Shown here: piece after piece, positions 16,257 through 22,968 of the stretch
How positions within the stretch are numbered: position 1 is the first letter of the stretch
Layout of the letters: the number at the start of each line of letters is the position of its first letter
Assembly (NCBI GenBank): GCA_964441025.1
Contig: CAYTXG010000020.1
Location: 1-31,198, forward strand
Source: JAAZIN01 sp964441025
GTDB taxonomy: Bacteria; Bacillota; Dethiobacteria; DTU022
Reading direction: 5' to 3'
DNA length: 31,198 nucleotides
Translations under genes and position numbers: made by a program
The notes under the pieces: generated by a model
The model's database searches: none
Told to the model about the DNA's origin: nothing
Seen by the model: only the letters and a program-made list of their open reading frames with translations

Positions 16257-16448
16257 CTAATTTTGGGCCGTCTCTTTGAATATATCCGCCAGCCCCAGAA
16301 TCACGTGGGCCAGCCCGAAGCCCATCAACCCGGCGCCCAGGTTGCCGCCCACCGCTTTGCCCATTCCGGTAAACACCAGGCCCAATCCGGCCATGCCCCA
16401 GCTTGTTTTGCTGCCCTTCTGCATGATTTCATCAATCGCAAGTTTCAT
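16257..16448 (-). CDS. Small glycine-rich hydrophobic protein
   Basis: The 63-residue product has a charged N-terminus (MKLAIDEIMQKGSK) and one long glycine-rich hydrophobic stretch (about residues 18-56) containing repeated small-xxx-small spacing (GMAGLGL, GKAVGGNLGAGLMGFG). Such spacing favours helix packing in membranes, as two short helices or an oligomer. No family is recognised; membrane location is inferred. A strong GAGGAGG site 8 nt upstream of the ATG supports coding. Confidence 0.68.
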   Translation of the reverse strand: MKLAIDEIMQKGSKTSWGMAGLGLVFTGMGKAVGGNLGAGLMGFGLAHVILGLADIFKETAQN

Positions 16449-16656
16449 CTGTATTACCTCCTCAATATATTCTGTCTCTCCGGGACATTTTTAACTATAG
16501 CATAATCTGGCAGGAACCCGGGGCTGCCGGACACGCTCCCCCACAGCCTGTCTTGCCCCGGTAAAGGATGTCGCCCGCTGCGTAAAGGAATAGAATGCGC
16601 TGCCCGCTACTTTAGTGCTGCTTTGAACCGCTCCGGCGGAAATAAAGAAATATTAG

Positions 16657-16675
16657 CCATATTGTGTTAATATGG
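16657..16675 (+). promoter_or_regulatory. Inverted repeat upstream of acyl-CoA dehydrogenase
   Basis: CCATATT-GTGTT-AATATGG, perfect 7+7 arms with a 5-nt centre, lies 32 nt before the ATG. It could be a repressor operator or an RNA stem. I found no convincing -35/-10 pair around it. Confidence 0.45.
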
Positions 16676-16706
16676 TGCCAGTAGAAAAAGCAAAGGGGAG
16701 AAAGCG

Positions 16707-17951
16707 ATGTTTGACTATATGCTTACAGAGGAGCAGCTAAGGTTAAGAGAAGAGGTTCGCGAACTGGTCAAATGGGTGCCCCGCGAGATGATCCTGGAAA
16801 TGGATCGCGATGAGATCAAATTCCCCAAGGAATTTTTGAAAGAAGCCGGCAGGCGTTCGCTTTTTGGCATTCGCTACCCCGGGAAGTGGGGCGGCCGGGA
16901 CATGGACTGGGTTACCACCTGCATGGCCCTGGAAGAGGTAGGTACGCTGGGATACGAATTTGCCTGCGTATTCGGAGTGGGGGCCGAACTGGTCTGCGAT
17001 GCCATTATTCTACACGGTACGGATGAGCAGAAAGAGAAATATGTGCGTCCGCTGCTCAAGGGCGAGCTTTTTGCTGCCGAATGTCTCACCGAGCCCACGG
17101 GCGGATCCGACTTCTTCGGCTCCAGGAGCCGGGCGGAGGATAAAGGGAACTACTTTTTACTTAACGGCAACAAGCGCTTTATCGTCGGCGGTGAGGGAGC
17201 GGATTTTTTCCTCGTCTATGCGGTAACAAACCCCGATGTGAGGCCCCAGGAGGGGATCACCGCATTTATCGTGGAGCGGGGGCAGGGAGTGGAAACGAAA
17301 TATCTCTATGGATTGATGGGTTGCCGCGGCGGGGGGACAGCCCGCCTCATGTTCAGGGATGTGCAGGTGCCCCGGGAAAATATAGTCGGCAAGGTTAACG
17401 GGGCTTATGATGTTTTCAATACCATGATGATTCCCGAACGCCTGGGCACCGCGGCGATGACCATCGGGGCGGCGCGGCCGGCGCTGGAGATTGCTACCTC
17501 CTATACATCGCGGCGCAAGGCCTTTGGCCAGGTGATCAACCGCTTCCAGGGCGTCAGCTTCCAGATTGCCGAAGCGGCCATGCTGCTCGATGCCGCGCGG
17601 GCCCTGGTCTATGCCACCGCCCGCGCCGTTGATGCAAAGCTGGATTACCGCCGCATCAGGCGGATGGTTTCGGAGACGAAGAAATTTGTCACCGAGTCCT
17701 GTCAGAAGGTGGTCCACAACTCCATGCAGGTGCTCGGCGGCATCGGCTACACTAACATCCTGCCGGTGGAGCGCATCAGCCGCGACATTCGCCTGGCATC
17801 CATCTGGACCGGCAGCAATGAAGTGATGTCCATGATCGTGGCACACGAATGGTACCGGGAATTCCTTAAGCATAAGAAGGCCCGCCAGGCGCGCAACTTT
17901 ATCGCAGACGCCGAAGAAGCCTTTGCCGAAGACGAGATCATCTACGAATAA
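16707..17951 (+). CDS. Acyl-CoA dehydrogenase (isovaleryl/long-chain-type active site)
   Basis: The 414-residue flavoprotein oxidises an acyl-CoA to the enoyl-CoA and passes electrons to an electron-transfer flavoprotein. It shows the domain signatures: LTEPTGGSD (FAD/substrate loop), YTSRRKAFGQ, and VLGGIGYTNILPVERISRDIRL. At the usual catalytic Glu position (YEGT in medium- and short-chain enzymes) it has IWTGSNEV, with Thr368. A Glu at the alternative position, E244 in IPERLG, aligns with the base used by isovaleryl-CoA and long-chain acyl-CoA dehydrogenases, so the enzyme is probably active. Substrate is not predictable; branched or long chain is favoured. ATG 16707 has GGGGAG upstream. 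It has no adjacent etf genes and is monocistronic. Confidence 0.92.
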   Translation: MFDYMLTEEQLRLREEVRELVKWVPREMILEMDRDEIKFPKEFLKEAGRRSLFGIRYPGKWGGRDMDWVTTCMALEEVGTLGYEFACVFGVGAELVCDAIILHGTDEQKEKYVRPLLKGELFAAECLTEPTGGSDFFGSRSRAEDKGNYFLLNGNKRFIVGGEGADFFLVYAVTNPDVRPQEGITAFIVERGQGVETKYLYGLMGCRGGGTARLMFRDVQVPRENIVGKVNGAYDVFNTMMIPERLGTAAMTIGAARPALEIATSYTSRRKAFGQVINRFQGVSFQIAEAAMLLDAARALVYATARAVDAKLDYRRIRRMVSETKKFVTESCQKVVHNSMQVLGGIGYTNILPVERISRDIRLASIWTGSNEVMSMIVAHEWYREFLKHKKARQARNFIADAEEAFAEDEIIYE

Positions 17952-18021
17952 TCCCTCCGTGAAATCGTGCTCATAAATATCAGGTGGGTGCTTGAGATAT
18001 ATATTCAGGCTCTCAGACAGT

Positions 18022-18055
18022 AGCACCTGACTTTTAATCAGGGTGTCGCAGATTC
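18022..18055 (+). pseudogene. tRNA-Lys fragment in inverted orientation
   Basis: Positions 18022-18051 are identical over 30 nt to the sense strand of tRNA-Lys, from the end of the D-arm through the anticodon arm to the T-stem; the match continues to 18055 with one mismatch. A degenerate D-arm-like stretch (GCTCTCAGACAGT, 18009-18021) precedes it, while the T-arm and acceptor end are lost. The intact gene (18412-18441) is on the other strand, so the copies form an inverted repeat about 360 nt apart. Confidence 0.85.
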
Positions 18056-18069
18056 TGTAACGGCCCGAA

Positions 18070-18216
18070 TTATAGATTATAAATGCGCTGGCCATTTACG
18101 ATTCTGACTACAGTTTCTTTGCTGTATTTCAGATCAGCCCTGATCCCTGTCATGTCCCGGGTTAGTTTGTCCACCTGGGATTTACTTAGTATTGGTGGGA
18201 TAACAATAATGTTCAT
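18070..18216 (-). CDS. Short ORF in the tRNA-flanking region, doubtful
   Basis: A 48-residue frame starts at an ATG with CGGGGATG upstream and reads MNIIVIPPILSKSQVDKLTRDM through VRIVNGQRIYNL. Composition is protein-like, but I recognise nothing. It ends next to the tRNA-Lys fragment, so it may be a leftover of an inserted element. Confidence 0.35.
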   Translation of the reverse strand: MNIIVIPPILSKSQVDKLTRDMTGIRADLKYSKETVVRIVNGQRIYNL

Positions 18217-18347
18217 CAAGCATCCCCGGTGGGTGAAGTTTGTTTCTAATAAATAATGGTTGAGGCGAGGCTGTTTACAACATTTCATGGCTTTTGATGA
18301 CCAGGTACATGGATATGTTGATGTTGCCAATATGAGTTAGAAGATGG

Positions 18348-18385
18348 AGAGGACCCCGGAAAAACTGGATGTTCCGGGGTCCTCT
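18348..18385 (-). terminator. Long stem-loop after the tRNA cluster
   Basis: A perfect 14-bp stem (18348-18361 with 18372-18385; core GAGGACCCCGGAA) with a 10-nt loop lies 2 nt beyond the CCA of tRNA-Lys. On the tRNA strand the stem is not followed by a T-run (CCATCTTCTAAC), so it may be an imperfect terminator or a processing hairpin. Confidence 0.6.
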
Positions 18386-18387
18386 AC

Positions 18388-18463
18388 TGGTGAGCCATGC
18401 AGGAGTCGAACCTGCGACACCCTGATTAAAAGTCAGGTGCTCTACCGACTGAGCTAATGGCTC
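18388..18463 (-). tRNA. tRNA-Lys (anticodon TTT)
   Basis: 76 nt with encoded CCA. The acceptor stem is GAGCCAT/ATGGCTC, the anticodon loop CTTTTAA gives TTT, and the T-arm is GCAGGTTCGACTCCTGC. It is last of three tRNA genes. Confidence 0.97.
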
Positions 18464-18466
18464 ATG

Positions 18467-18552
18467 TGGTGGAGAGGGCTGGATTTGAACCAGCGAAGGC
18501 AATGCCAGCAGATTTACAGTCTGCCCCCTTTGGCCGACTTGGGTACCTCTCC
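18467..18552 (-). tRNA. tRNA-Tyr (anticodon GTA)
   Basis: 86 nt with encoded CCA and the long variable arm of class II tRNAs. Acceptor stem GGAGAGG/CCTCTCC; anticodon loop CTGTAAA gives GTA. It lies 3 nt upstream of tRNA-Lys. Confidence 0.97.
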
Positions 18553-18563
18553 ATATTTAAAGA

Positions 18564-18638
18564 TGGAGCCGACGACCAGATTTGAACTGGTAACCTGCTG
18601 ATTACAAATCAGCTGCTCTGCCGTTGAGCTACGTCGGC
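18564..18638 (-). tRNA. tRNA-Thr (anticodon TGT)
   Basis: 75 nt with encoded CCA. Acceptor stem GCCGACG/CGTCGGC; anticodon loop TTTGTAA gives TGT. It is first in the cluster, 11 nt from tRNA-Tyr. Confidence 0.97.
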
Positions 18639-18669
18639 CGAATAACGGCCGCCCCGCAGGGCAATTAAT

Positions 18670-18698
18670 AGTATAAACTAATTTAAAATCCCCGTCAA
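18670..18698 (-). promoter_or_regulatory. Promoter of the tRNA Thr-Tyr-Lys operon
   Basis: On the minus strand TTGACG (18698-18693), a 17-nt AT-rich spacer and TATACT (18675-18670) lie 31 nt before tRNA-Thr, a near-consensus vegetative promoter. Confidence 0.8.
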
Positions 18699-18786
18699 CC
18701 CATTGATATCGTTACTTTACAGGGTCCGGTGCCGCGCCGGCGGACCCGTTGGGCAGTCCGGGGATCAATCATACAGGGGGTTGGAT

Positions 18787-19767
18787 ATGTTCGCCACTTT
18801 TACCGCAGTCTTTGAAGCACTTGAGGCCATTGAAAAAGAACTGGGTGAGCCCATCAGCATGGCTAAGCGCGATAAACTGATGGAGACGCTTCTTTCCCTG
18901 CGCAAGACCATGGATCAGTGTGTTCAGTACTGGCTGAAATTCGAAGAGCGGGTCAAGGAAATTGAGGAGCGTTTTGAGCTGTCCTTACCCGACACCCTGC
19001 CGCCGGGTTTTCTGGAGGATCTTGACGAACTGAGCAGCGAAGCAAGTGTGGAAAGCGCTGTTCCGGCGCTGCTCACAGGAAAAGAGGGGCCGCCCGCCCT
19101 TTCTGCGAAGAAGGAGCAAAAAGAGGTCCCAATCAGTGAAATCGCGGTAAGCGCTTTCCGGCGAGGTCTCGGTTTCTGGGAGCTTGCTATGCTGAAGGAG
19201 GCGGTGGAGGAATTTAGAAAGGTGGTGGAGGACGATCCCAACCTGATCATGGGGCATATCTGCCTCGGACTCTCCAGCGCACAGCTTGGCAAGGTCGAGG
19301 AGGCCTTCCGGGAGCTGAAACTTGTCCTGGCGCTGGATCAGAACAGCAATATCCGCGCCCTGGCTCTGAATACACTGGGGATTATTCTCACGCAGAAAGA
19401 GGATTACCGCCAGGCCGAACATTATTTCAGGAAATCCGTTGAAGAGGATCCCGAGCTCAAGGAAGGCTGGTTCAATCTGGCGGCAACATGTTATAACCTG
19501 AAGCGATACGGGGAGGCGGTCGCCGCCTTTGAAAAAGCATCCGCCCTGGCGGGGGAGGATTGGGAGATAGAGCTGTATTTGGGCCGTTCGCACAGTTATC
19601 TGGGGCAGCATAAAGAGGCGGTGAGGGCGCTGCAAAGAGCCTTCCGTAGCAATCCTCATGAACCGCTTATTGCTTTTGAGCTGGGCATTGTGTACCGCCT
19701 GCTGGGCCAGGACAGCCGCGCTTTGTGTTACTTCCACAGCACCCGCAAGTTGATGGAACCGAAATAG
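18787..19767 (+). CDS. Tetratricopeptide repeat protein
   Basis: The 326-residue protein has an N-terminal helical segment (about 1-75, probably coiled coil), a low-complexity linker (about 80-118), then about six TPR units from residue 119 to the end, for example AEHYFRKSVEEDPELKEGWFNLA and AVAAFEKASAL. TPR arrays bind partner proteins; no enzyme domain is present, so it is a scaffold or adaptor with an unknown partner. No signal peptide is seen. ATG 18787 follows GGGGG. The frame is open back to 18703, which overlaps the tRNA promoter region and is unlikely. It lies 108 nt before the phosphorylase gene with no clear terminator. Confidence 0.85.
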   Translation: MFATFTAVFEALEAIEKELGEPISMAKRDKLMETLLSLRKTMDQCVQYWLKFEERVKEIEERFELSLPDTLPPGFLEDLDELSSEASVESAVPALLTGKEGPPALSAKKEQKEVPISEIAVSAFRRGLGFWELAMLKEAVEEFRKVVEDDPNLIMGHICLGLSSAQLGKVEEAFRELKLVLALDQNSNIRALALNTLGIILTQKEDYRQAEHYFRKSVEEDPELKEGWFNLAATCYNLKRYGEAVAAFEKASALAGEDWEIELYLGRSHSYLGQHKEAVRALQRAFRSNPHEPLIAFELGIVYRLLGQDSRALCYFHSTRKLMEPK

Positions 19768-19875
19768 AAATGCATGCTCTCGCGCAGCGCCGGGGCAGGA
19801 ATTGGCAGAGCGGTTCACGAAAACAAATAGGGATGAAAAACCTGGTGACGGTTCCAGCATTGGGAGGTTGATCGG

Positions 19876-20682
19876 TTGTCGAAACTGAAGATTGCCATTA
19901 TCGGGGGAACAGGTGTTTATGAAAACCCTTATCTGGAAGAGCCTGAAGAGATTGTTGTCCAAACAGGTTATGGCGAGATCCGGTTGTGCCGCGGAAGCTG
20001 CAGGGGGCGGGAGCTCTATTTTCTGAACCGCCACGGTTCCGGTCACACACTTCCGCCTCACCTGGTCAACTACAGGGCCAATATAGCGGCGCTCAAGGAG
20101 CTGGGCGTTGACGCGGTAATCTCCACTGCTGCGACAGGCTCCATGCGCCTGGAGATGCCTCCGGGCAGCCGGGTGGTTATAGACCAGGTTATAGATTTCA
20201 CCAGGGGAAGACCCTCGACGTTCTATACCGGGGGGAGTCAGGGGGTTGTCCATGCTGATCTCACAGTAGCCTACTGTCCCCGGATCCGCCGGGCTATTCT
20301 GAAGGCCGCCAGGGAGCTGGGCGAGCCGCTTATTGACGGAGGCTGCTACGTCTGTACGGAGGGGCCTCGTTTTGAGACCCCGGCGGAAATTAAGCTCTTT
20401 GCGCACTGGGGCGCTGATCTGGTGGGAATGACCAATATGCCCGAGGTGGCCCTGGCGCGGGAGGCGGGGCTGTGCTACGCTACTATCGCGCTCGTTACAA
20501 ATTTTGCAGCGGGCGTTACGGATACGCCGCTGAGCCACCAGGAGGTTCTTGACGAGATGGCGCGGGGCAAGGACTCCATGGACAGGCTGCTCATGGAGGC
20601 GGCGGCTGGCCTGGAGATGGAAAAATCCTGCGCCTGCCCTTCCGCCGCCGGTTCCTGGCCTCCTGAGCAGCCGGATGGTTGA
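19876..20682 (+). CDS. Methylthioinosine (6-oxopurine-type) nucleoside phosphorylase
   Basis: The 268-residue protein is of the MTAP/PNP family: IGGTGVY (9-15), NRHGSGHTLPPH, TAATGSM, TEGPRFETPAE and GMTNMPEVALARE. In MTAP the base is read by Asp in TDYD; here the position is Asn209 in VTNFAAG, like the Asn of 6-oxopurine phosphorylases (PNP). This predicts use of 5'-methylthioinosine, giving hypoxanthine and 5-methylthioribose-1-phosphate. The MTA/SAH deaminase just downstream would make that substrate. The start is a TTG behind GGGAGG. The last about 20 residues (from CACPSAAG on) are Pro/Ser-rich and unlike the core. Ordinary PNP activity is the main alternative. Confidence 0.85.
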   Translation: MSKLKIAIIGGTGVYENPYLEEPEEIVVQTGYGEIRLCRGSCRGRELYFLNRHGSGHTLPPHLVNYRANIAALKELGVDAVISTAATGSMRLEMPPGSRVVIDQVIDFTRGRPSTFYTGGSQGVVHADLTVAYCPRIRRAILKAARELGEPLIDGGCYVCTEGPRFETPAEIKLFAHWGADLVGMTNMPEVALAREAGLCYATIALVTNFAAGVTDTPLSHQEVLDEMARGKDSMDRLLMEAAAGLEMEKSCACPSAAGSWPPEQPDG

Positions 20683-20798
20683 TCAGTTTCACCTGCCCTG
20701 TTCAGGCAGGCCTGGCGGGAACGATCAGGGGCGGCTGACGCCGCAGCGGCTCCTTTCACCGCCGTTCGTCACAATACCATGGCCAGGGGGGAAGTGAC

Positions 20799-22115
20799 AT
20801 GGGAAGCATACTTTTTACCGGGGCACGCATTATCACAATGGATGAAGAGAGAGCAGGGGGCTTTACCGGTGATCTGCTGATCAAAGGCGACCGCATCGTC
20901 GCGGTGAGCGAGAGGCTGGGGGATGCCGAAAGAGATGGGGCGGAGCGGATTATCCAGGGGAACGATCTTCTGCTCTTGCCCGGGTTGATCAACACGCACG
21001 GCCACGCAGCAATGACGCTGCTGCGGGGATATGCCGATGACCTGCCCCTGCAGCAGTGGCTTGAAGAGAAGATCTGGCCTGTGGAAGAGAGCCTTACCGG
21101 GGAAGACATCTACTGGGGCACTTTGCTGGCCATTGCCGAGATGCTCAAAGGCGGCACCACTACATTCACCGATATGTATTTTTTCATGGACCGGGCTGCC
21201 GAGGCGGTACAGGAGAGCGGAATGCGCGCTGTGCTTTCGCGTGGCCTTATCGGGCTTGACCACGGGGGAGAGGGCGCTCTGGCGGAAGCGTCCGCCTTTC
21301 AGCGCAGGTGGCATGGAGGCGCCGCCGGGCGCATCAGCGCCGCCTACGGACCCCATGCTCCCTACACCTGCCCTCCCGATTTTCTGCACCGGGTCATGGA
21401 TGAGGCGGACAAGACGGGAAGCGCGCTGCAAATACATATTGCCGAAACCGCGCAAGAGGTGGCGGACTGCCGGCGTGATTACGGCTTCACACCGGTGCAG
21501 CATCTTCACCGCCTGGGCCTTTTTGAGCGACGCGTCATTGCCGCTCACTGCGTGCACCTGGATGAAGAGGATATCGAAATTCTGGCTGAAAAGGGCGTGG
21601 GGGTGTCCCACAATCCAGGGAGCAATCTTAAACTGGGCAGCGGAATTGCCCCTGCGGCAAAGCTGCTGGAAGCGGGGGTTACAGTCGGGCTGGGCACCGA
21701 CGGCGCATCGAGCAACAACAACCTCGATCTTCTTGAAGAGATGCGCCTGGCGGCTTTGCTGGCCAAGGGGAGCGCCGCATCGCCCACATTGATCCCCGCG
21801 AAAGAGGCGCTGCAGATGGCCACCATAAACGGGGCGGCCCTGCTCGGGCTGAGTGATCTGGGTGCCCTGAAAGAAGGGTTTAAGGCAGACCTCATTGCCA
21901 TAAATGTGAAAGCGCCGCAGGCGACGCCGCTGTTTGATCCGCAGGCACACGTGGTCTACGCGGCAGCGGCGGCAGATACACGTTTTGTGATCGTTGACGG
22001 CGAGATCCTTCTTGAAGAGGGTTGCCTGACAGGGCTAGATGAAGAGAAAATTATCGCAGAATGCGCCGGCCGGGCCGGTAGGCTTACCGGTAGGGGCACG
22101 CAGAGAGGGCTGTAA
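20799..22115 (+). CDS. mtaD: 5-methylthioadenosine/S-adenosylhomocysteine deaminase
   Basis: The 438-residue amidohydrolase removes the 6-amino group of methylthioadenosine or S-adenosylhomocysteine, giving the inosine form and ammonia. Metal ligands are His67 and His69 (NTHGHAAM), the His in AHCVHLDEED and the Asp in GTDGASSNNN; MTLLRGYADDLPLQQWL and HIAETAQEV are family signatures. ATG 20799 has AGGGGGGAAG upstream. Its stop overlaps the surE start (TAATG), implying coupling. Together with the upstream phosphorylase it forms a salvage route through methylthioinosine. Other adenosine derivatives are possible substrates. Confidence 0.94.
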   Translation: MGSILFTGARIITMDEERAGGFTGDLLIKGDRIVAVSERLGDAERDGAERIIQGNDLLLLPGLINTHGHAAMTLLRGYADDLPLQQWLEEKIWPVEESLTGEDIYWGTLLAIAEMLKGGTTTFTDMYFFMDRAAEAVQESGMRAVLSRGLIGLDHGGEGALAEASAFQRRWHGGAAGRISAAYGPHAPYTCPPDFLHRVMDEADKTGSALQIHIAETAQEVADCRRDYGFTPVQHLHRLGLFERRVIAAHCVHLDEEDIEILAEKGVGVSHNPGSNLKLGSGIAPAAKLLEAGVTVGLGTDGASSNNNLDLLEEMRLAALLAKGSAASPTLIPAKEALQMATINGAALLGLSDLGALKEGFKADLIAINVKAPQATPLFDPQAHVVYAAAAADTRFVIVDGEILLEEGCLTGLDEEKIIAECAGRAGRLTGRGTQRGL

Positions 22116-22906
22116 TGTCGATAAAGACCCTGGTTACCAATGATGACGGTATTTATGCAGAGGGGATCCAGCGGCTGAGCCAGGCGCTTTTTGAAAGCGG
22201 CGGCTACTGCCTGACGATTATCGCCCCGGATCACGAGCGCAGCGCTGTTGGCCATGCCATAACCATGCACCGGCCGCTGCGGGTGGAGCCGGCGCACTTT
22301 CTGCATAATCCCGCCCTCACCGGCTGGGCGGTAAACGGCACTCCTTCCGACTGCGTCAAGCTCGCGGTGGAGGCGCTCCTGGAGGAAAAGCCGGACATAA
22401 TTATATCGGGAATCAACCGCGGCAGCAACCTGGGTACCGATGTCCTCTACTCCGGCACCGTATCCGCCGCTGTGGAAGGAATAATTCTGGGTATCCCCTC
22501 GGTGGCGGTTTCCCTCATCGGGGAAGGATGCAGCGAAGATTTTTTATTTGCCGCTGAATTTATCCGCGATTTCGTACCGCATCTCATGGAAGAAGGACTT
22601 CCCGCAGGAACGCTGCTGAATGTAAACGTTCCTGCAGGGTGCGGCGCGGTAAAGGGAACCAGGGCCACCCGGTTGGGTACCAGGCGCTACCGGAACAGTT
22701 TCGACCGGCGCACCGATCCGCGGGGCATGACCTACTACTGGCTGGCCGGCGAGCTAATAAAGGGGGAAGAAGAGGAGAACAGCGATGTGCAGGCGGTCCG
22801 CGACGGTTTTATCTCCATCACTCCCGTGCATTTTGATCTGACCAATGATGCAATCATTCCCAAACTCAACAAAATGATAGAACGGTTTGAAAAAAATAAT
22901 AGATAG
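22115..22906 (+). CDS. surE: 5'/3'-nucleotidase SurE
   Basis: The 263-residue metal-dependent phosphatase acts on nucleoside 5'- and 3'-monophosphates and short polyphosphates. Metal ligands are in TNDDG (Asp10, Asp11), with DHERSAVGHAITM, the NGTPSDCVK segment and SGIN-x-GSN-LG-TDVLYSGTVSAA, all classical. Its ATG shares the A of the mtaD stop (TAATG). Co-expression with the deaminase and phosphorylase suggests a role in nucleotide turnover. Confidence 0.95.
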   Translation: MSIKTLVTNDDGIYAEGIQRLSQALFESGGYCLTIIAPDHERSAVGHAITMHRPLRVEPAHFLHNPALTGWAVNGTPSDCVKLAVEALLEEKPDIIISGINRGSNLGTDVLYSGTVSAAVEGIILGIPSVAVSLIGEGCSEDFLFAAEFIRDFVPHLMEEGLPAGTLLNVNVPAGCGAVKGTRATRLGTRRYRNSFDRRTDPRGMTYYWLAGELIKGEEEENSDVQAVRDGFISITPVHFDLTNDAIIPKLNKMIERFEKNNR

Positions 22907-22968
22907 AGCGCCGCACCCCGGACCGGCAGATCCCGAGGCTGCAAACAGCGGCATGAGGTGGTGATTCA

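Noticed and set aside
17802..17820. Acyl-CoA dehydrogenase as a dead enzyme because YEGT is IWTGS
   Set aside because: E244 occupies the alternative catalytic site used by isovaleryl-CoA and long-chain enzymes.
17157..18095. A 312-residue minus-strand frame over the acyl-CoA dehydrogenase
   Set aside because: Antisense shadow; His/Gly-rich composition without a family or a good ribosome binding site.
18022..18441. attL/attR direct repeat of an integrated element at tRNA-Lys
   Set aside because: The two copies are in opposite orientation and no integrase is present; kept only as an inverted repeat.
18985..20538. A 517-residue minus-strand open frame
   Set aside because: It is antisense to the TPR and phosphorylase genes, which carry clear family motifs; the antisense product matches nothing.
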